DNA of 64,000 nucleotides from JACTOJ01 sp032335695 (GTDB taxonomy: Bacteria > Bacillota > Clostridia > Clostridiales > Clostridiaceae), in contig NZ_JACTOJ010000017.1 in NCBI RefSeq assembly GCF_032335695.1, forward strand, positions 50,583-114,582, given 5' to 3'. The stretch's first letter is position 1, and every line of letters begins with the position of its first letter. Below, piece by piece: positions 15,973-24,283 of this stretch. The notes under the pieces are model-generated. The model was not told the DNA's origin, made no database searches, and saw only the letters and a program-made list of their open reading frames with translations. A program made the translations under genes and the position numbers.

Positions 15973-16390
15973 ATTATTTTCCTTTCTATATTTAGTCTTA
16001 CATAGTTAGCTTTGTAAAATTAAGAAGTATTAGCGTAATTTTTATACATAATCTTTTACCTCAAGTTTAATGTATTCAATTATAAGTAGCTTACTGTATG
16101 TTAAAATTCCATATTTTCATTAATATCTTAGATTTTAAAATATTAATTATTCCGAGAATTAAACATTTTTAAGTTCTACTATGTATTAAATAAATTATTG
16201 TATAGAATATATAACCTTTATTATTAAAAAATCAAAAATTTTTTTAATTTTTTTTGAAAGATTTTTGATTAATAGATATCTTTATAAAAGATAAAAAAAT
16301 AAATGCGGTAAAATAAAATCAAAAATGTCAACAAAAGTATTTACAAATGATATAATAAGCATATTAAATATTTTTGGAGGTGAAGAACGC
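15973..16390. promoter_or_regulatory. Divergent regulatory region with three AATCAAAAAT repeats
   Basis: 418 bases with no gene. The 10-mer AATCAAAAAT occurs at 16230-16239 and 16317-16326, and inverted (ATTTTTGATT) at 16261-16270, forming a perfect inverted pair around a T-rich spacer. Such repeats just upstream of an HTH regulator suggest an operator, though AT-rich sequence makes coincidence possible. The region separates the minus-strand 76-residue gene from the RRNPP receptor. Confidence 0.4.
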
Positions 16391-17680
16391 TTGGACTATA
16401 CGATAATACCTACAGGGGAGAAAATTAAAACTCTTAGAGAAAAATATAAATTAAATCAGGATGAAATTGTTGGGAATGATATAACAAGAAATTTGATAAG
16501 CCAAATAGAAAATGGCAAAGCTAAACTAACCCAAAATACTGCAGAAGTTATTATGACACATGTAAAAGAAAAACTAAAGAAAAAGGGAATGACTTTAGAT
16601 ATAAGCATTGATTATTTACTTGAAGATGAAGAAGCTCAGGCTAAAATAATATTGGACAACTCTATAGCAGAGCTTGAAGAACTTCTTAAAAATAATGATA
16701 TAAATTTTAATGATACACTAAAACAGGTTGAAGAGTTTTTACTCAAATTTGACTTTGTTGATAAGAAAGTAAAGATATATGAATTGGCAGCTGATTATTT
16801 TTTTCAGAATAATTATTTTTATAAAGCATTGGTGTACTATGAAAGCGTAAGAAGGCACATTAATTTGAATATGGATATTGTTCAATTAATCTCTGTACTA
16901 ATTAAGTTATCAAAAACATATTATTATATGGGAAAATATCAAGATGGAATCGATGTTTGTAAATATGCGCTAGATAGGTTTCCAGAGTTAGATTCGTATT
17001 CTAAAACCATATTCTTATTTAATATTTGTCTTTATTTTAATTATTTAAAACAGTACGATAATGCTTTGGAATATATATATATTTTAGAACCTGATGTTGA
17101 TACAAAGGTGAAAGATATAGAGGCAAAAATTAGATTATTAAAGGCTTCATGTTTATATAATTTAAAACGTTATGAAGAATCATTAGTAAGTTATAAGGAA
17201 TTACTAGATAATACTCAAAAAAATGATTATGGCAATAAAAGTATATATTATAGCAATCTTGCAGAAATATACATAGACATGGAGAATCATGAGGAAGCAA
17301 AAAAATATTTAAATATGGTCTTAAATGATATTTCAAGTATTCCAGAAGATTATGAATGCTTACCTCAGCTATATTTGGAGATAGGTAGACGATATATTAA
17401 GCTAAATTATCAGCAGAAGGCGGTTGCATATTTAAAGAAAAGCTTAGAATTAGCCAAACAGTTTAAATATGCATTTGTAATAAGCGATGCCCTTATTGAG
17501 TTAATGAAGTGCATACAAGAAAAAACTGAAGTAGATATTAAAAAAGAGTTTTTAGATCTTACAAGTAATTATAAAGAGGTAAATAATATATTGCTGATAA
17601 ATACATTGAAGTATTTTTCCTCTTTAAACGATAATGAAACTGTTCAATATATTTGTGATAATTATTTAAAAAGTATTTAA
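16391..17680 (+). CDS. RRNPP-type quorum-sensing regulator (HTH plus TPR)
   Basis: 429 residues from the TTG at 16391, chosen because GGAGGTG ends 8 bases upstream; the earlier ATG at 16325 has no ribosome site. Residues about 9-60 form an XRE-type helix-turn-helix (IKTLREKYKLNQDEIV, then TRNLISQIENGKAKLTQ), with a linker and then a helical array of tetratricopeptide-like repeats (for example KALVYYESVRRHI, EESLVSYKELLD, EEAKKYLNMVL, KAVAYLKKSLELAK). This is the layout of PlcR/Rgg/AimR-like receptors whose TPR domain binds a short imported peptide. A small secreted-peptide gene follows 21 bases after its stop, the classic arrangement. It probably controls its own region and perhaps transfer or operon genes nearby. 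Confidence 0.85.
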   Translation: MDYTIIPTGEKIKTLREKYKLNQDEIVGNDITRNLISQIENGKAKLTQNTAEVIMTHVKEKLKKKGMTLDISIDYLLEDEEAQAKIILDNSIAELEELLKNNDINFNDTLKQVEEFLLKFDFVDKKVKIYELAADYFFQNNYFYKALVYYESVRRHINLNMDIVQLISVLIKLSKTYYYMGKYQDGIDVCKYALDRFPELDSYSKTIFLFNICLYFNYLKQYDNALEYIYILEPDVDTKVKDIEAKIRLLKASCLYNLKRYEESLVSYKELLDNTQKNDYGNKSIYYSNLAEIYIDMENHEEAKKYLNMVLNDISSIPEDYECLPQLYLEIGRRYIKLNYQQKAVAYLKKSLELAKQFKYAFVISDALIELMKCIQEKTEVDIKKEFLDLTSNYKEVNNILLINTLKYFSSLNDNETVQYICDNYLKSI

Positions 17681-17701
17681 TATAAAAGGGAAGTGAATAT
17701 A

Positions 17702-17818
17702 TTGTTAAAAAAGCATAAGAAACTTTTATCTATACTGTTTGTAGCTGTTGTAGTGGTATTAACCTATGGTCCTATTATTCAAATGTTATTGGATTTTCCA
17801 GGGACACCAGCTGGCTAA
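17702..17818 (+). CDS. Candidate RRNPP signalling pro-peptide
   Basis: 38 residues, TTG start with AAGGGAAGTGA upstream. Three parts are visible: a basic N-terminus (LKKHKKL), a hydrophobic export core (LSILFVAVVVVLTY), and a short polar tail ending DFPGTPAG. The size, export signal and place directly after the TPR regulator match pro-peptides such as those of PlcR/PapR-type systems. The mature signal would be some C-terminal part of the tail after cleavage and re-import. The exact mature peptide cannot be told from sequence. Confidence 0.75.
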   Translation: MLKKHKKLLSILFVAVVVVLTYGPIIQMLLDFPGTPAG

Positions 17819-17844
17819 TAAAATATATCAAAAGTACATTACTA

Positions 17845-17886
17845 AAGGGGTTATCGCATTTTATCCAGCGATAACCCCTTTTTTTT
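17845..17886 (+). terminator. Terminator after quorum-sensing pair
   Basis: Stem AAAGGGGTTATCGC / GCGATAACCCCTTT followed by a run of eight T. It closes the receptor-peptide unit. Confidence 0.9.
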
Positions 17887-17898
17887 ATAAAAAAACGC

Positions 17899-17937
17899 TA
17901 AAAAGGTATTGCAAGGTAATACCTTTTTAGATATACT
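17899..17937 (+). promoter_or_regulatory. Promoter with overlapping 12-bp palindromic operator
   Basis: -35 TTGCAA (17909-17914), 17-bp spacer, -10 TATACT (17932-17937). A perfect inverted repeat TAAAAAGGTATT (17899-17910) / AATACCTTTTTA (17918-17929) covers the -35 and the spacer. It drives the gene at 17972. A bound repressor or regulator here would block polymerase; the adjacent RRNPP regulator is the obvious candidate. Confidence 0.75.
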
Positions 17938-17971
17938 TAATACATAAGGTAAATGGAAGGGGATTATAAAA

Positions 17972-18823
17972 ATGATACATGAATTTAATTTTGAAAAAAG
18001 TGGTTTTCAATTCAAATTTAAAAATCCTAAACTAGATAAGGGCAATAAATTAGTATTGGAGTGGAAAGTATTAGGTAGTGAAGATTGTGAAAACAATAAG
18101 TATACTGAGGATGGTTATTTTGGCAATGCGAAATTAGATACTGAAAAAAAAGCAATCATATGTGACTTTACTGTTGGTAAAAAAAAGATGACAGGGGTAA
18201 TTCCTCCGGAAGATATTTTTAATGAGCTTACCACTTTATATATAGAGCTAAAAGCGGAAAGAAGTACTTTATTTGAAAAAACTGTTAATGAAGTAGCGGA
18301 AGGGAAAAGGAATATAGATGTAAGCATAGTTGGATGCGATCATCCACTATATCAAGCTTATTTGAAAGATTGCCCTGAGGATCTTAAAGGACATGAACAA
18401 TCTATTGTGAAATTAGCAATAATGAAAGTAACAAATGACTTTGTTGGCAATTCATGTGACTACATAGAAAAGAGATTAAAACAAAGCATAGGTACTAAAG
18501 AAAGAATTAATCCTAAAGCTTTTAATTTAAGATTTGAAGAAGAAGTACAAAAATATCATGACTATCCTAATGATGTAGTAACGGGTTTCGAAATGAAACT
18601 TAGTGATGCGATTAAATTAGATGAATATTTAAATAAAAAAGTTGAGAATGAAGCGAAAATAAAGGCTATATTTGATAAAGCGAAAGAAACAGGAGAAAAA
18701 CAAGAATTAGAACATTGGACAGATCCTTGTAATGATCCTGACGAAGAATGTGATCTTGATATTGTATATGTATATGCTATGCCAGATGGTACAACACAGA
18801 AAATTAGAAACCATACTTGGTAA
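17972..18823 (+). CDS. Hypothetical protein under a palindrome-controlled promoter
   Basis: 283 residues, acidic, no signal peptide or membrane segment. The N-terminal half looks beta-rich (FNFEKSGFQFKFKNPKL), the middle is helical and contains HDYPNDVVTGFEMKL. The C-terminus ends with CNDPDEECDLDIVYVYAMPDG, a two-cysteine acidic stretch. No family recognised. It is the first gene after the quorum-sensing pair, with a clear regulated promoter, so it may be a target of that system. Confidence 0.65.
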   Translation: MIHEFNFEKSGFQFKFKNPKLDKGNKLVLEWKVLGSEDCENNKYTEDGYFGNAKLDTEKKAIICDFTVGKKKMTGVIPPEDIFNELTTLYIELKAERSTLFEKTVNEVAEGKRNIDVSIVGCDHPLYQAYLKDCPEDLKGHEQSIVKLAIMKVTNDFVGNSCDYIEKRLKQSIGTKERINPKAFNLRFEEEVQKYHDYPNDVVTGFEMKLSDAIKLDEYLNKKVENEAKIKAIFDKAKETGEKQELEHWTDPCNDPDEECDLDIVYVYAMPDGTTQKIRNHTW

Positions 18824-18831
18824 AAAAAGAA

Positions 18832-18858
18832 AAAGCTTAGCCGAAGCCAAGCTCTTTC
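18832..18858 (+). terminator. Terminator-like hairpin
   Basis: AGCTTAGC pairs with GCCAAGCT (one mismatch) around CGAA just after the preceding stop codon, followed by CTTTCC. Confidence 0.5.
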
Positions 18859-18994
18859 CAACATTAAAAAATAAAATGTTTTAATACACTACGTGTTAAA
18901 GTTCATATATTTATTGTAATTTAATTAAAACAAAAAGTCAAATTTAAATAAAGCTGCTATTCAGCAAACTTAGAGAGAGAGGATGATACAAATT

Positions 18995-20149
18995 ATGAAG
19001 AATTTGTTAAATAACATAGAAAAAATACTCATCAGTGAAGAAGCAGGGGTTTTGATACTACCTAAATTTATTAGGAATAGAAAAACACATGAAGATGTAA
19101 ATATTGTTCTATACTTACTTAAAGAGTTTGGATGGGACTTTGAAGGATATTATCACAAGTATCATCCTGTACTAACAGGAAATTGTGGCTACTATAAAGA
19201 AGATGAGGACGGTTGTTGTATAGGAGAACACGACGGTTGCTATATCGCCGACGGTTCAATTGATGGTTCTGGATTCTATTGTAACGGAGCAGATGTTTGC
19301 GAACATTGTTATCACAGCACGGAACCCGCTAGAATGGAATGGGATGAAAATTATGTAAAGATTACAGCAAGCTACGGATCCTATAAAATTCAGTACGCTG
19401 CTGAGTGTGTAAAGTATATTACAGAAAATGAAATGGAATCCGTAATATCTGAAAGAGTTAAAAAGGAATACTATGGAGCAGATAATTTTATTGACTTAAG
19501 AAAGGAGGGAGCCATGTTCATTGATAAAGTTGAGTTTATTAATGAACATGAGAGACTCTTCTACTATAAACTCAGCGGAAATCTATTAAGTAACCAGGAG
19601 TTTATGAAAGAAAGAGAGAAACGAACAGGAGAAAATGCAGAAGTTATAGTAAGTCTTTCGCAAAAAGTTGATATAAACAATATCGATTATTTTACATACC
19701 TATATAACTTTAAAGAGCTAAGGTATAACGAGCGTGTTATACGGAAAAGTGGTAAGTTAGTTGAGAATAGTGCCGAGGTTGTACTAAAGTACAATCTAGA
19801 GATATACAGAGAAATCACACATCATGAGCGTTTTGGGTTTGAATCTCTGTTTCAATATACAATAATGTCTCCAGAAGACATTATTCAAGAAGTGAAGAAA
19901 CAACTAGAACTTAAAAAGATAATTCCTCTGGAGTTGTATAATTATATGAATGATTCTGTAACAAAAGAGGGCTTACAATACGGAATAGATAAAGGACTTA
20001 TAAACAAACAGGAATTTAATTATATTAAAAACTATTCGGAAACAGTTCGCAATATGGGGATTGGCCATGCATCACACTTGTCAGAAGCGGAGACACATAA
20101 AAAATATCTTGAGAGCCTTAAGGAAATATTAAAAAAACAAGATAAATAA
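18995..20149 (+). CDS. Hypothetical protein with Cys-rich N-terminal region
   Basis: 384 residues from ATG 18995; GAGAGGATG lies 12 bases upstream, whereas the in-frame ATG at 18983 lies inside that ribosome site. Residues about 60-115 carry many cysteines (NCGYY, GCCIGEHDGC, FYCNGADVCEHCYH) that look like a metal-binding domain. The remainder is helical and charged. No family recognised. It heads a run of closely spaced genes that continues to 26770 and includes the SNF2/IbrAB module. Confidence 0.6.
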   Translation: MKNLLNNIEKILISEEAGVLILPKFIRNRKTHEDVNIVLYLLKEFGWDFEGYYHKYHPVLTGNCGYYKEDEDGCCIGEHDGCYIADGSIDGSGFYCNGADVCEHCYHSTEPARMEWDENYVKITASYGSYKIQYAAECVKYITENEMESVISERVKKEYYGADNFIDLRKEGAMFIDKVEFINEHERLFYYKLSGNLLSNQEFMKEREKRTGENAEVIVSLSQKVDINNIDYFTYLYNFKELRYNERVIRKSGKLVENSAEVVLKYNLEIYREITHHERFGFESLFQYTIMSPEDIIQEVKKQLELKKIIPLELYNYMNDSVTKEGLQYGIDKGLINKQEFNYIKNYSETVRNMGIGHASHLSEAETHKKYLESLKEILKKQDK

Positions 20150-20175
20150 AAGCATTAAGAAAGGAGAAGTATATT

Positions 20176-21372
20176 ATGGGTTGGTACTACGGAACATTTA
20201 GTTGTGGTCATGAAGGTAGGGTCAATATAATAGGCCCTACCAAAGACCGTCAGTGGAAAGCAGATAGCAAATTTAATGGATTATGTTCAGAGTGCTACGA
20301 AAAACACTTGCAGGAGCAAAGAGAAAAAGCAAATAAAGAAGCTGCAGAAAAAGCAAAGGAAATGGAACTACCAGCGCTTAAAGGCACAGATAAGCAAATT
20401 GCTTATGCTGAAACCTTAAGATTAAAATTTGCAGATAAGTTTAATAATTTAGATAAAAAAGCTATTGCGCGCATTGCACAGCAGAAATATATGGACGCTA
20501 TAAACGAAATAGCTGATAAAAAAGGCAAAGAATATGCCAATCAGTTTATACAAGAAGAAGTTATTAATAAGGTTAGAGATTATATACTAGAAAATGAAAC
20601 CTCAGCTAAGTTTTATATAGAATGCTGGGATAACGACATTATGTATTTTGTGTTAAAAGTACATGATAAAGTTTTAGTAACAGAAGAAGAAAAGATTGAA
20701 GAGAAAATTAAAGAAGAAATTAAAATGGAATGTGCAGTAAAACCTCAAAATAATATCCATCCGGGTGTTGTAGATATAATCGTTAAAGATGATACTATAA
20801 CAGCCAAGTATGAAAAAAATGAGGACTTTATAAAAACTGTAAAATCTTTATGCTATAAATGGGATGGAGTTTGGTCTAAAAAAATAAGAGAAACAAATGG
20901 ATTCATAGAAGATAGAGCTGCAGAGCTTGGTAATAAATTATTAAATGCAGGCTTTACAGTCAGCATTCTAGATGCTCAAATAAGAGAAAATGCAGTTAAA
21001 GGCATATATGAACCAGAATGCAAAAGATGGATTATGCTATACGGTGCAGAAAAATATAAAGGGTGGTTAGCTATTGGATGGCGTGACGAAAGCGATTTAT
21101 ACAATACTGCTCGAAAATTACCAACAAGCAAATGGGATAACCCCTACGTGGTAGTAAAAATTGAGCATTATAAAGAAGTAGAAGAATTTGCAAGGTTATA
21201 TGGATTTAAGTTTTCTTCTAGCGCCTTAAAAGCAATAGAAAGATATAAGGAACAGCTAAACAGCATAGATACTGTACAGCCAATCAAAGTAACAGAGCAA
21301 TTTTCTAAAAATGGATTAAAGGAAATATTAAATTCTAGTACAGAGGTACTAGATGATTTAAAGGAGGATTAA
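20176..21372 (+). CDS. Zinc-finger hypothetical protein
   Basis: 398 residues. The N-terminus has a possible zinc site (CGH near residue 10 and CSEC near 39), then a charged helix (EQREKANKEAAEKAKEMEL) and the segment GTDKQIAYAETLRLKFADKF. The rest is mixed alpha/beta. Proteins of this kind occur on Firmicute phages and mobile elements, but I do not know a function. Ribosome site AAAGGAG; three bases separate it from the next gene, so it is part of the operon. Confidence 0.6.
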   Translation: MGWYYGTFSCGHEGRVNIIGPTKDRQWKADSKFNGLCSECYEKHLQEQREKANKEAAEKAKEMELPALKGTDKQIAYAETLRLKFADKFNNLDKKAIARIAQQKYMDAINEIADKKGKEYANQFIQEEVINKVRDYILENETSAKFYIECWDNDIMYFVLKVHDKVLVTEEEKIEEKIKEEIKMECAVKPQNNIHPGVVDIIVKDDTITAKYEKNEDFIKTVKSLCYKWDGVWSKKIRETNGFIEDRAAELGNKLLNAGFTVSILDAQIRENAVKGIYEPECKRWIMLYGAEKYKGWLAIGWRDESDLYNTARKLPTSKWDNPYVVVKIEHYKEVEEFARLYGFKFSSSALKAIERYKEQLNSIDTVQPIKVTEQFSKNGLKEILNSSTEVLDDLKED

Positions 21373-21375
21373 AAT

Positions 21376-21660
21376 ATGTTAAAAGAAGGCTACAAATTAA
21401 ATAGGACGAAAGAAGATCTAATCGAATCTATTAAAAAGAGTACCTCTATTTTAATAGACAAGGATTACACTGAAAAGCATGAAAAAGTAATTCAAGCACT
21501 CAGCAAAGCAAATTTTCAAAATTTAGAAGAAGGATATGAGTTTAATATTAAGTGGGTTCCAGAAGGGTATCAGGTAATAACACATAAACCATTTTGGAAC
21601 GAAAAATTTAATGCGTGGGATTATGCGGATGAAAAGGCGCTAATGACTATCGAGCTATGA
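21376..21660 (+). CDS. Hypothetical protein
   Basis: 94 residues, small soluble alpha/beta protein with no cysteine. It starts 3 bases after the previous stop, with AAGGAGG inside the previous gene's end, and its stop overlaps the start of the next gene by four bases. No family recognised. Confidence 0.55.
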   Translation: MLKEGYKLNRTKEDLIESIKKSTSILIDKDYTEKHEKVIQALSKANFQNLEEGYEFNIKWVPEGYQVITHKPFWNEKFNAWDYADEKALMTIEL

Positions 21661-21962
21661 ATATAAAAGTGCTGACTACAATAATTTCAAAACGATATGT
21701 AGAGAAAGTGGGTAAATATATAGTTGAAATAGGTATATTGAATGAGCCTAAATCAATTATATGGCTTACAGAAAAACAAATGATTAACTTAATAAATTCT
21801 TTTAACTCAACACCAAAGGGGTACTCCAATAGTGATGTATTTGTGGTGGGAGTGTTTAACGACAATAGATATTTTTGCTACAGCAAAGCAATTAAACATA
21901 AAAAAGAAAGAGTATTTACAGTACCTAAGGAATACGATCTTAGAGAATTAATAGATGACTAG
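21657..21962 (+). CDS. Hypothetical protein
   Basis: 101 residues, beginning MNIKVLTTIISKRYVEKVG, predicted beta-rich. ATGA overlap with the gene before shows translational coupling. No family recognised. It precedes the SNF2 gene by nine bases. Confidence 0.55.
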   Translation: MNIKVLTTIISKRYVEKVGKYIVEIGILNEPKSIIWLTEKQMINLINSFNSTPKGYSNSDVFVVGVFNDNRYFCYSKAIKHKKERVFTVPKEYDLRELIDD

Positions 21963-21971
21963 GTGATTAAT

Positions 21972-23411
21972 ATGATTTTAAAAACAGGTTTATACAATCA
22001 TCAAATTAAAGCCACAGAGAAATTAAGGTCTATAAAAGTAGGTGCTTTATATATGGAAATGGGCACTGGTAAAACGCGAACAGCATTAGAACTTATAAGA
22101 ATAAGGCTCGATGCTGGCAAAATAAATAAAGTTTTATGGCTATGCCCATGTTCTGTAAAAGAAAATCTAAGAAGAGATTTACTTAAGCACTGTGATGATA
22201 TATCAAACATATACATATGTGGGATAGAAACACTTTCAAGGAGCATTAGAACTAATACTAAGCTACTTGAATTAGTGAAAGAAAATAGTATATTCCTCAT
22301 TGTTGATGAGAGCAACTTAGTTAAAAACCATGCGGCTAAAAGAACTCAAAATATCGAAAGACTTGCTGAGTACTGTAGGTATAAATTAATACTTAATGGA
22401 ACACCTATCAGTAAAAGTGAAAAAGACTTGTTTGCACAATGGTATATTTTAGATTGGAGGATATTAGGCTATCAAAGCTTTTGGAGCTTTGCGGCGAATC
22501 ACCTTGAATATGATAAAAATATACCTGGAAAAGTAAATAAATGTTTAAATACAGATTACCTTGTAAGAAAAATAGCGCCATATACATATCAAGTTAAAAA
22601 ATCAGAATGCTTGGACCTACCGGATAAAACATACTCTGTTAAATACTTTTTTTTATCAAATGAGCAGGAAGCAGAATACGACAGAGTAAAAGAACTGTTT
22701 TTATCAGACGTTAATGAATTTGATGAAACTACTATTTACAGAATGTTGTCAGCTATGCAGAGCGTAATAAGTGGAAATAGGATTATAAGTGAACTGCATA
22801 AAAGAATACAATATGAACTAATGTTCAAAGATCCACTGGATAATCCAAGAATACAATGCTTATTAAACTATGTGGATACTGACGAAAAAACAATTATATT
22901 CTGTAAGTACACGGATGAAATTAAAACAATAGAAAAAATTCTTAATAATATCTATGGTGTGGGATCTGCAGTAACATTTTATGGAGAGCTAAACCAAAAG
23001 CAAAGGCAAAAAAATTTAGATTTATTCAAAACAACGTCGAACTTCCTTATTGCAAATAAACAGTGCGGAGCATACGGCTTAAACCTCCAATTCTGCTGCT
23101 ACATTATTTACTATAGTAATGATTGGGACTATGCAACAAGGTCTCAGAGCGAGGATAGAGTTCATAGAATAGGCCAAAATAAGAACGTACATATAGTGGA
23201 TATATGTGCTGCCAATAAGCTTGATGAGAGAATTTTAAACTGTCTTGCTAGAAAAGAAAATCTAGTTGATAGTTTTAAAAAGGAAATTGAGGCTCAGAAA
23301 GATAAAAAGTATCTAGATCTATGGCTAAGTGGTAAGACTCTGCATGGCAAAAGATATAGAAAGAAAGTAGTAAATGAGTTTGAAGAGTTGAAGGAGGAGA
23401 TACAAAATTGA
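21972..23411 (+). CDS. SNF2-family ATPase/helicase-like protein
   Basis: 479 residues from ATG 21972 (AGGTGA upstream). Q-like NHQIKATEKL, Walker A MGTGKT (residues 30-35), Walker B IVDESN (about 110-115, a DESN variant of DEAH), LNGTP motif III near 147, and motif VI SEDRVHRIGQ near 395-404 place it in the SNF2 branch of superfamily 2. Such proteins translocate on double-stranded DNA. At this size it is a bare motor without accessory domains. It is followed with a four-base overlap by an unknown gene and then IbrA/IbrB-like and methylase genes, which suggests a joint DNA-modification or defence role. Confidence 0.85.
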   Translation: MILKTGLYNHQIKATEKLRSIKVGALYMEMGTGKTRTALELIRIRLDAGKINKVLWLCPCSVKENLRRDLLKHCDDISNIYICGIETLSRSIRTNTKLLELVKENSIFLIVDESNLVKNHAAKRTQNIERLAEYCRYKLILNGTPISKSEKDLFAQWYILDWRILGYQSFWSFAANHLEYDKNIPGKVNKCLNTDYLVRKIAPYTYQVKKSECLDLPDKTYSVKYFFLSNEQEAEYDRVKELFLSDVNEFDETTIYRMLSAMQSVISGNRIISELHKRIQYELMFKDPLDNPRIQCLLNYVDTDEKTIIFCKYTDEIKTIEKILNNIYGVGSAVTFYGELNQKQRQKNLDLFKTTSNFLIANKQCGAYGLNLQFCCYIIYYSNDWDYATRSQSEDRVHRIGQNKNVHIVDICAANKLDERILNCLARKENLVDSFKKEIEAQKDKKYLDLWLSGKTLHGKRYRKKVVNEFEELKEEIQN

Positions 23412-24283
23412 TAAGAATCGGCCTTTCACAAAGAGAAAAGCAAAAAGTAATTACTCAGTATATATCTGAAAATGGCATTAAAAAAGTGTATTGCTTTTAT
23501 TTTAAGAAATTTCCGGTCAAGTATAATGTGACATGTGAAATAGAGTATATAGAGTATGCAGATATTGAAATGTACAAGTATTTTTATAGGCTGCTTGAAG
23601 AAATAGGGGAATGCAGCTTAATAATAATGGATGGATGCATGAGGACTCAAAACAGGAGTGAATTAATATATAATTGTGCGCACCATTACTTGAACCAAAC
23701 ACCACATAAAATCATTTTTGAATTTTTCCCCATTATAGATAACAAAGATGATTTTATGATACTGCTAGACTTTGAGAATAAAGGGATGTACAAAGGAAAA
23801 GCTTTTGATTATGCATTCTTGTATGATGAAGATATAAAAATGAAGCCATTTAAGATAAAAATGGATTTAATTAATATTCCTATAACGCCTAAGGACCAAG
23901 AGAGATACAACAAGAAAAGAGACAGCTTATTTGATACCCTTGGCAGTAAAAATCCGGAAACAATTCCAAGAGCATTACAATTATTCGCTGGAGATTTAAA
24001 AAAAAACGCAATAGTTCAAAGTAAAATGTATGTTGCCAGGAATAAGAGATTTAAGCTTAGCAATGTATTAAGTTATGAAGATATAGTTGATAAAGGAGAT
24101 TATATAATCATAGACACTCATTATAGGCGATTAAATATGAACGATTTTATAAAAACTACTCAGATGAATACTCTTAAATATCTTTGCACTACTCTCTCAA
24201 TTGATGATGTAGTTATAACGGAGTTTAGCAAATGGAAAGCGAGGTTAGAAGCAATCTATGCTCAAGCAAGTTTATATAAATAA
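23408..24283 (+). CDS. Unknown protein between SNF2 and IbrA-like genes
   Basis: 291 residues from the TTG at 23408, with GGAGGAGA upstream and a 4-base overlap with the SNF2 stop. The N-terminal half resembles an alpha/beta fold (KKVYCFYFKKFPVKY, CSLIIMDGCMRTQNRSELIYN), the C-terminal half is basic. Its end overlaps the IbrA-like gene by 26 bases. No family recognised. Its fixed place between two recognisable genes suggests it is a working part of the module and not a passenger. Confidence 0.6.
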   Translation: MIRIGLSQREKQKVITQYISENGIKKVYCFYFKKFPVKYNVTCEIEYIEYADIEMYKYFYRLLEEIGECSLIIMDGCMRTQNRSELIYNCAHHYLNQTPHKIIFEFFPIIDNKDDFMILLDFENKGMYKGKAFDYAFLYDEDIKMKPFKIKMDLINIPITPKDQERYNKKRDSLFDTLGSKNPETIPRALQLFAGDLKKNAIVQSKMYVARNKRFKLSNVLSYEDIVDKGDYIIIDTHYRRLNMNDFIKTTQMNTLKYLCTTLSIDDVVITEFSKWKARLEAIYAQASLYK

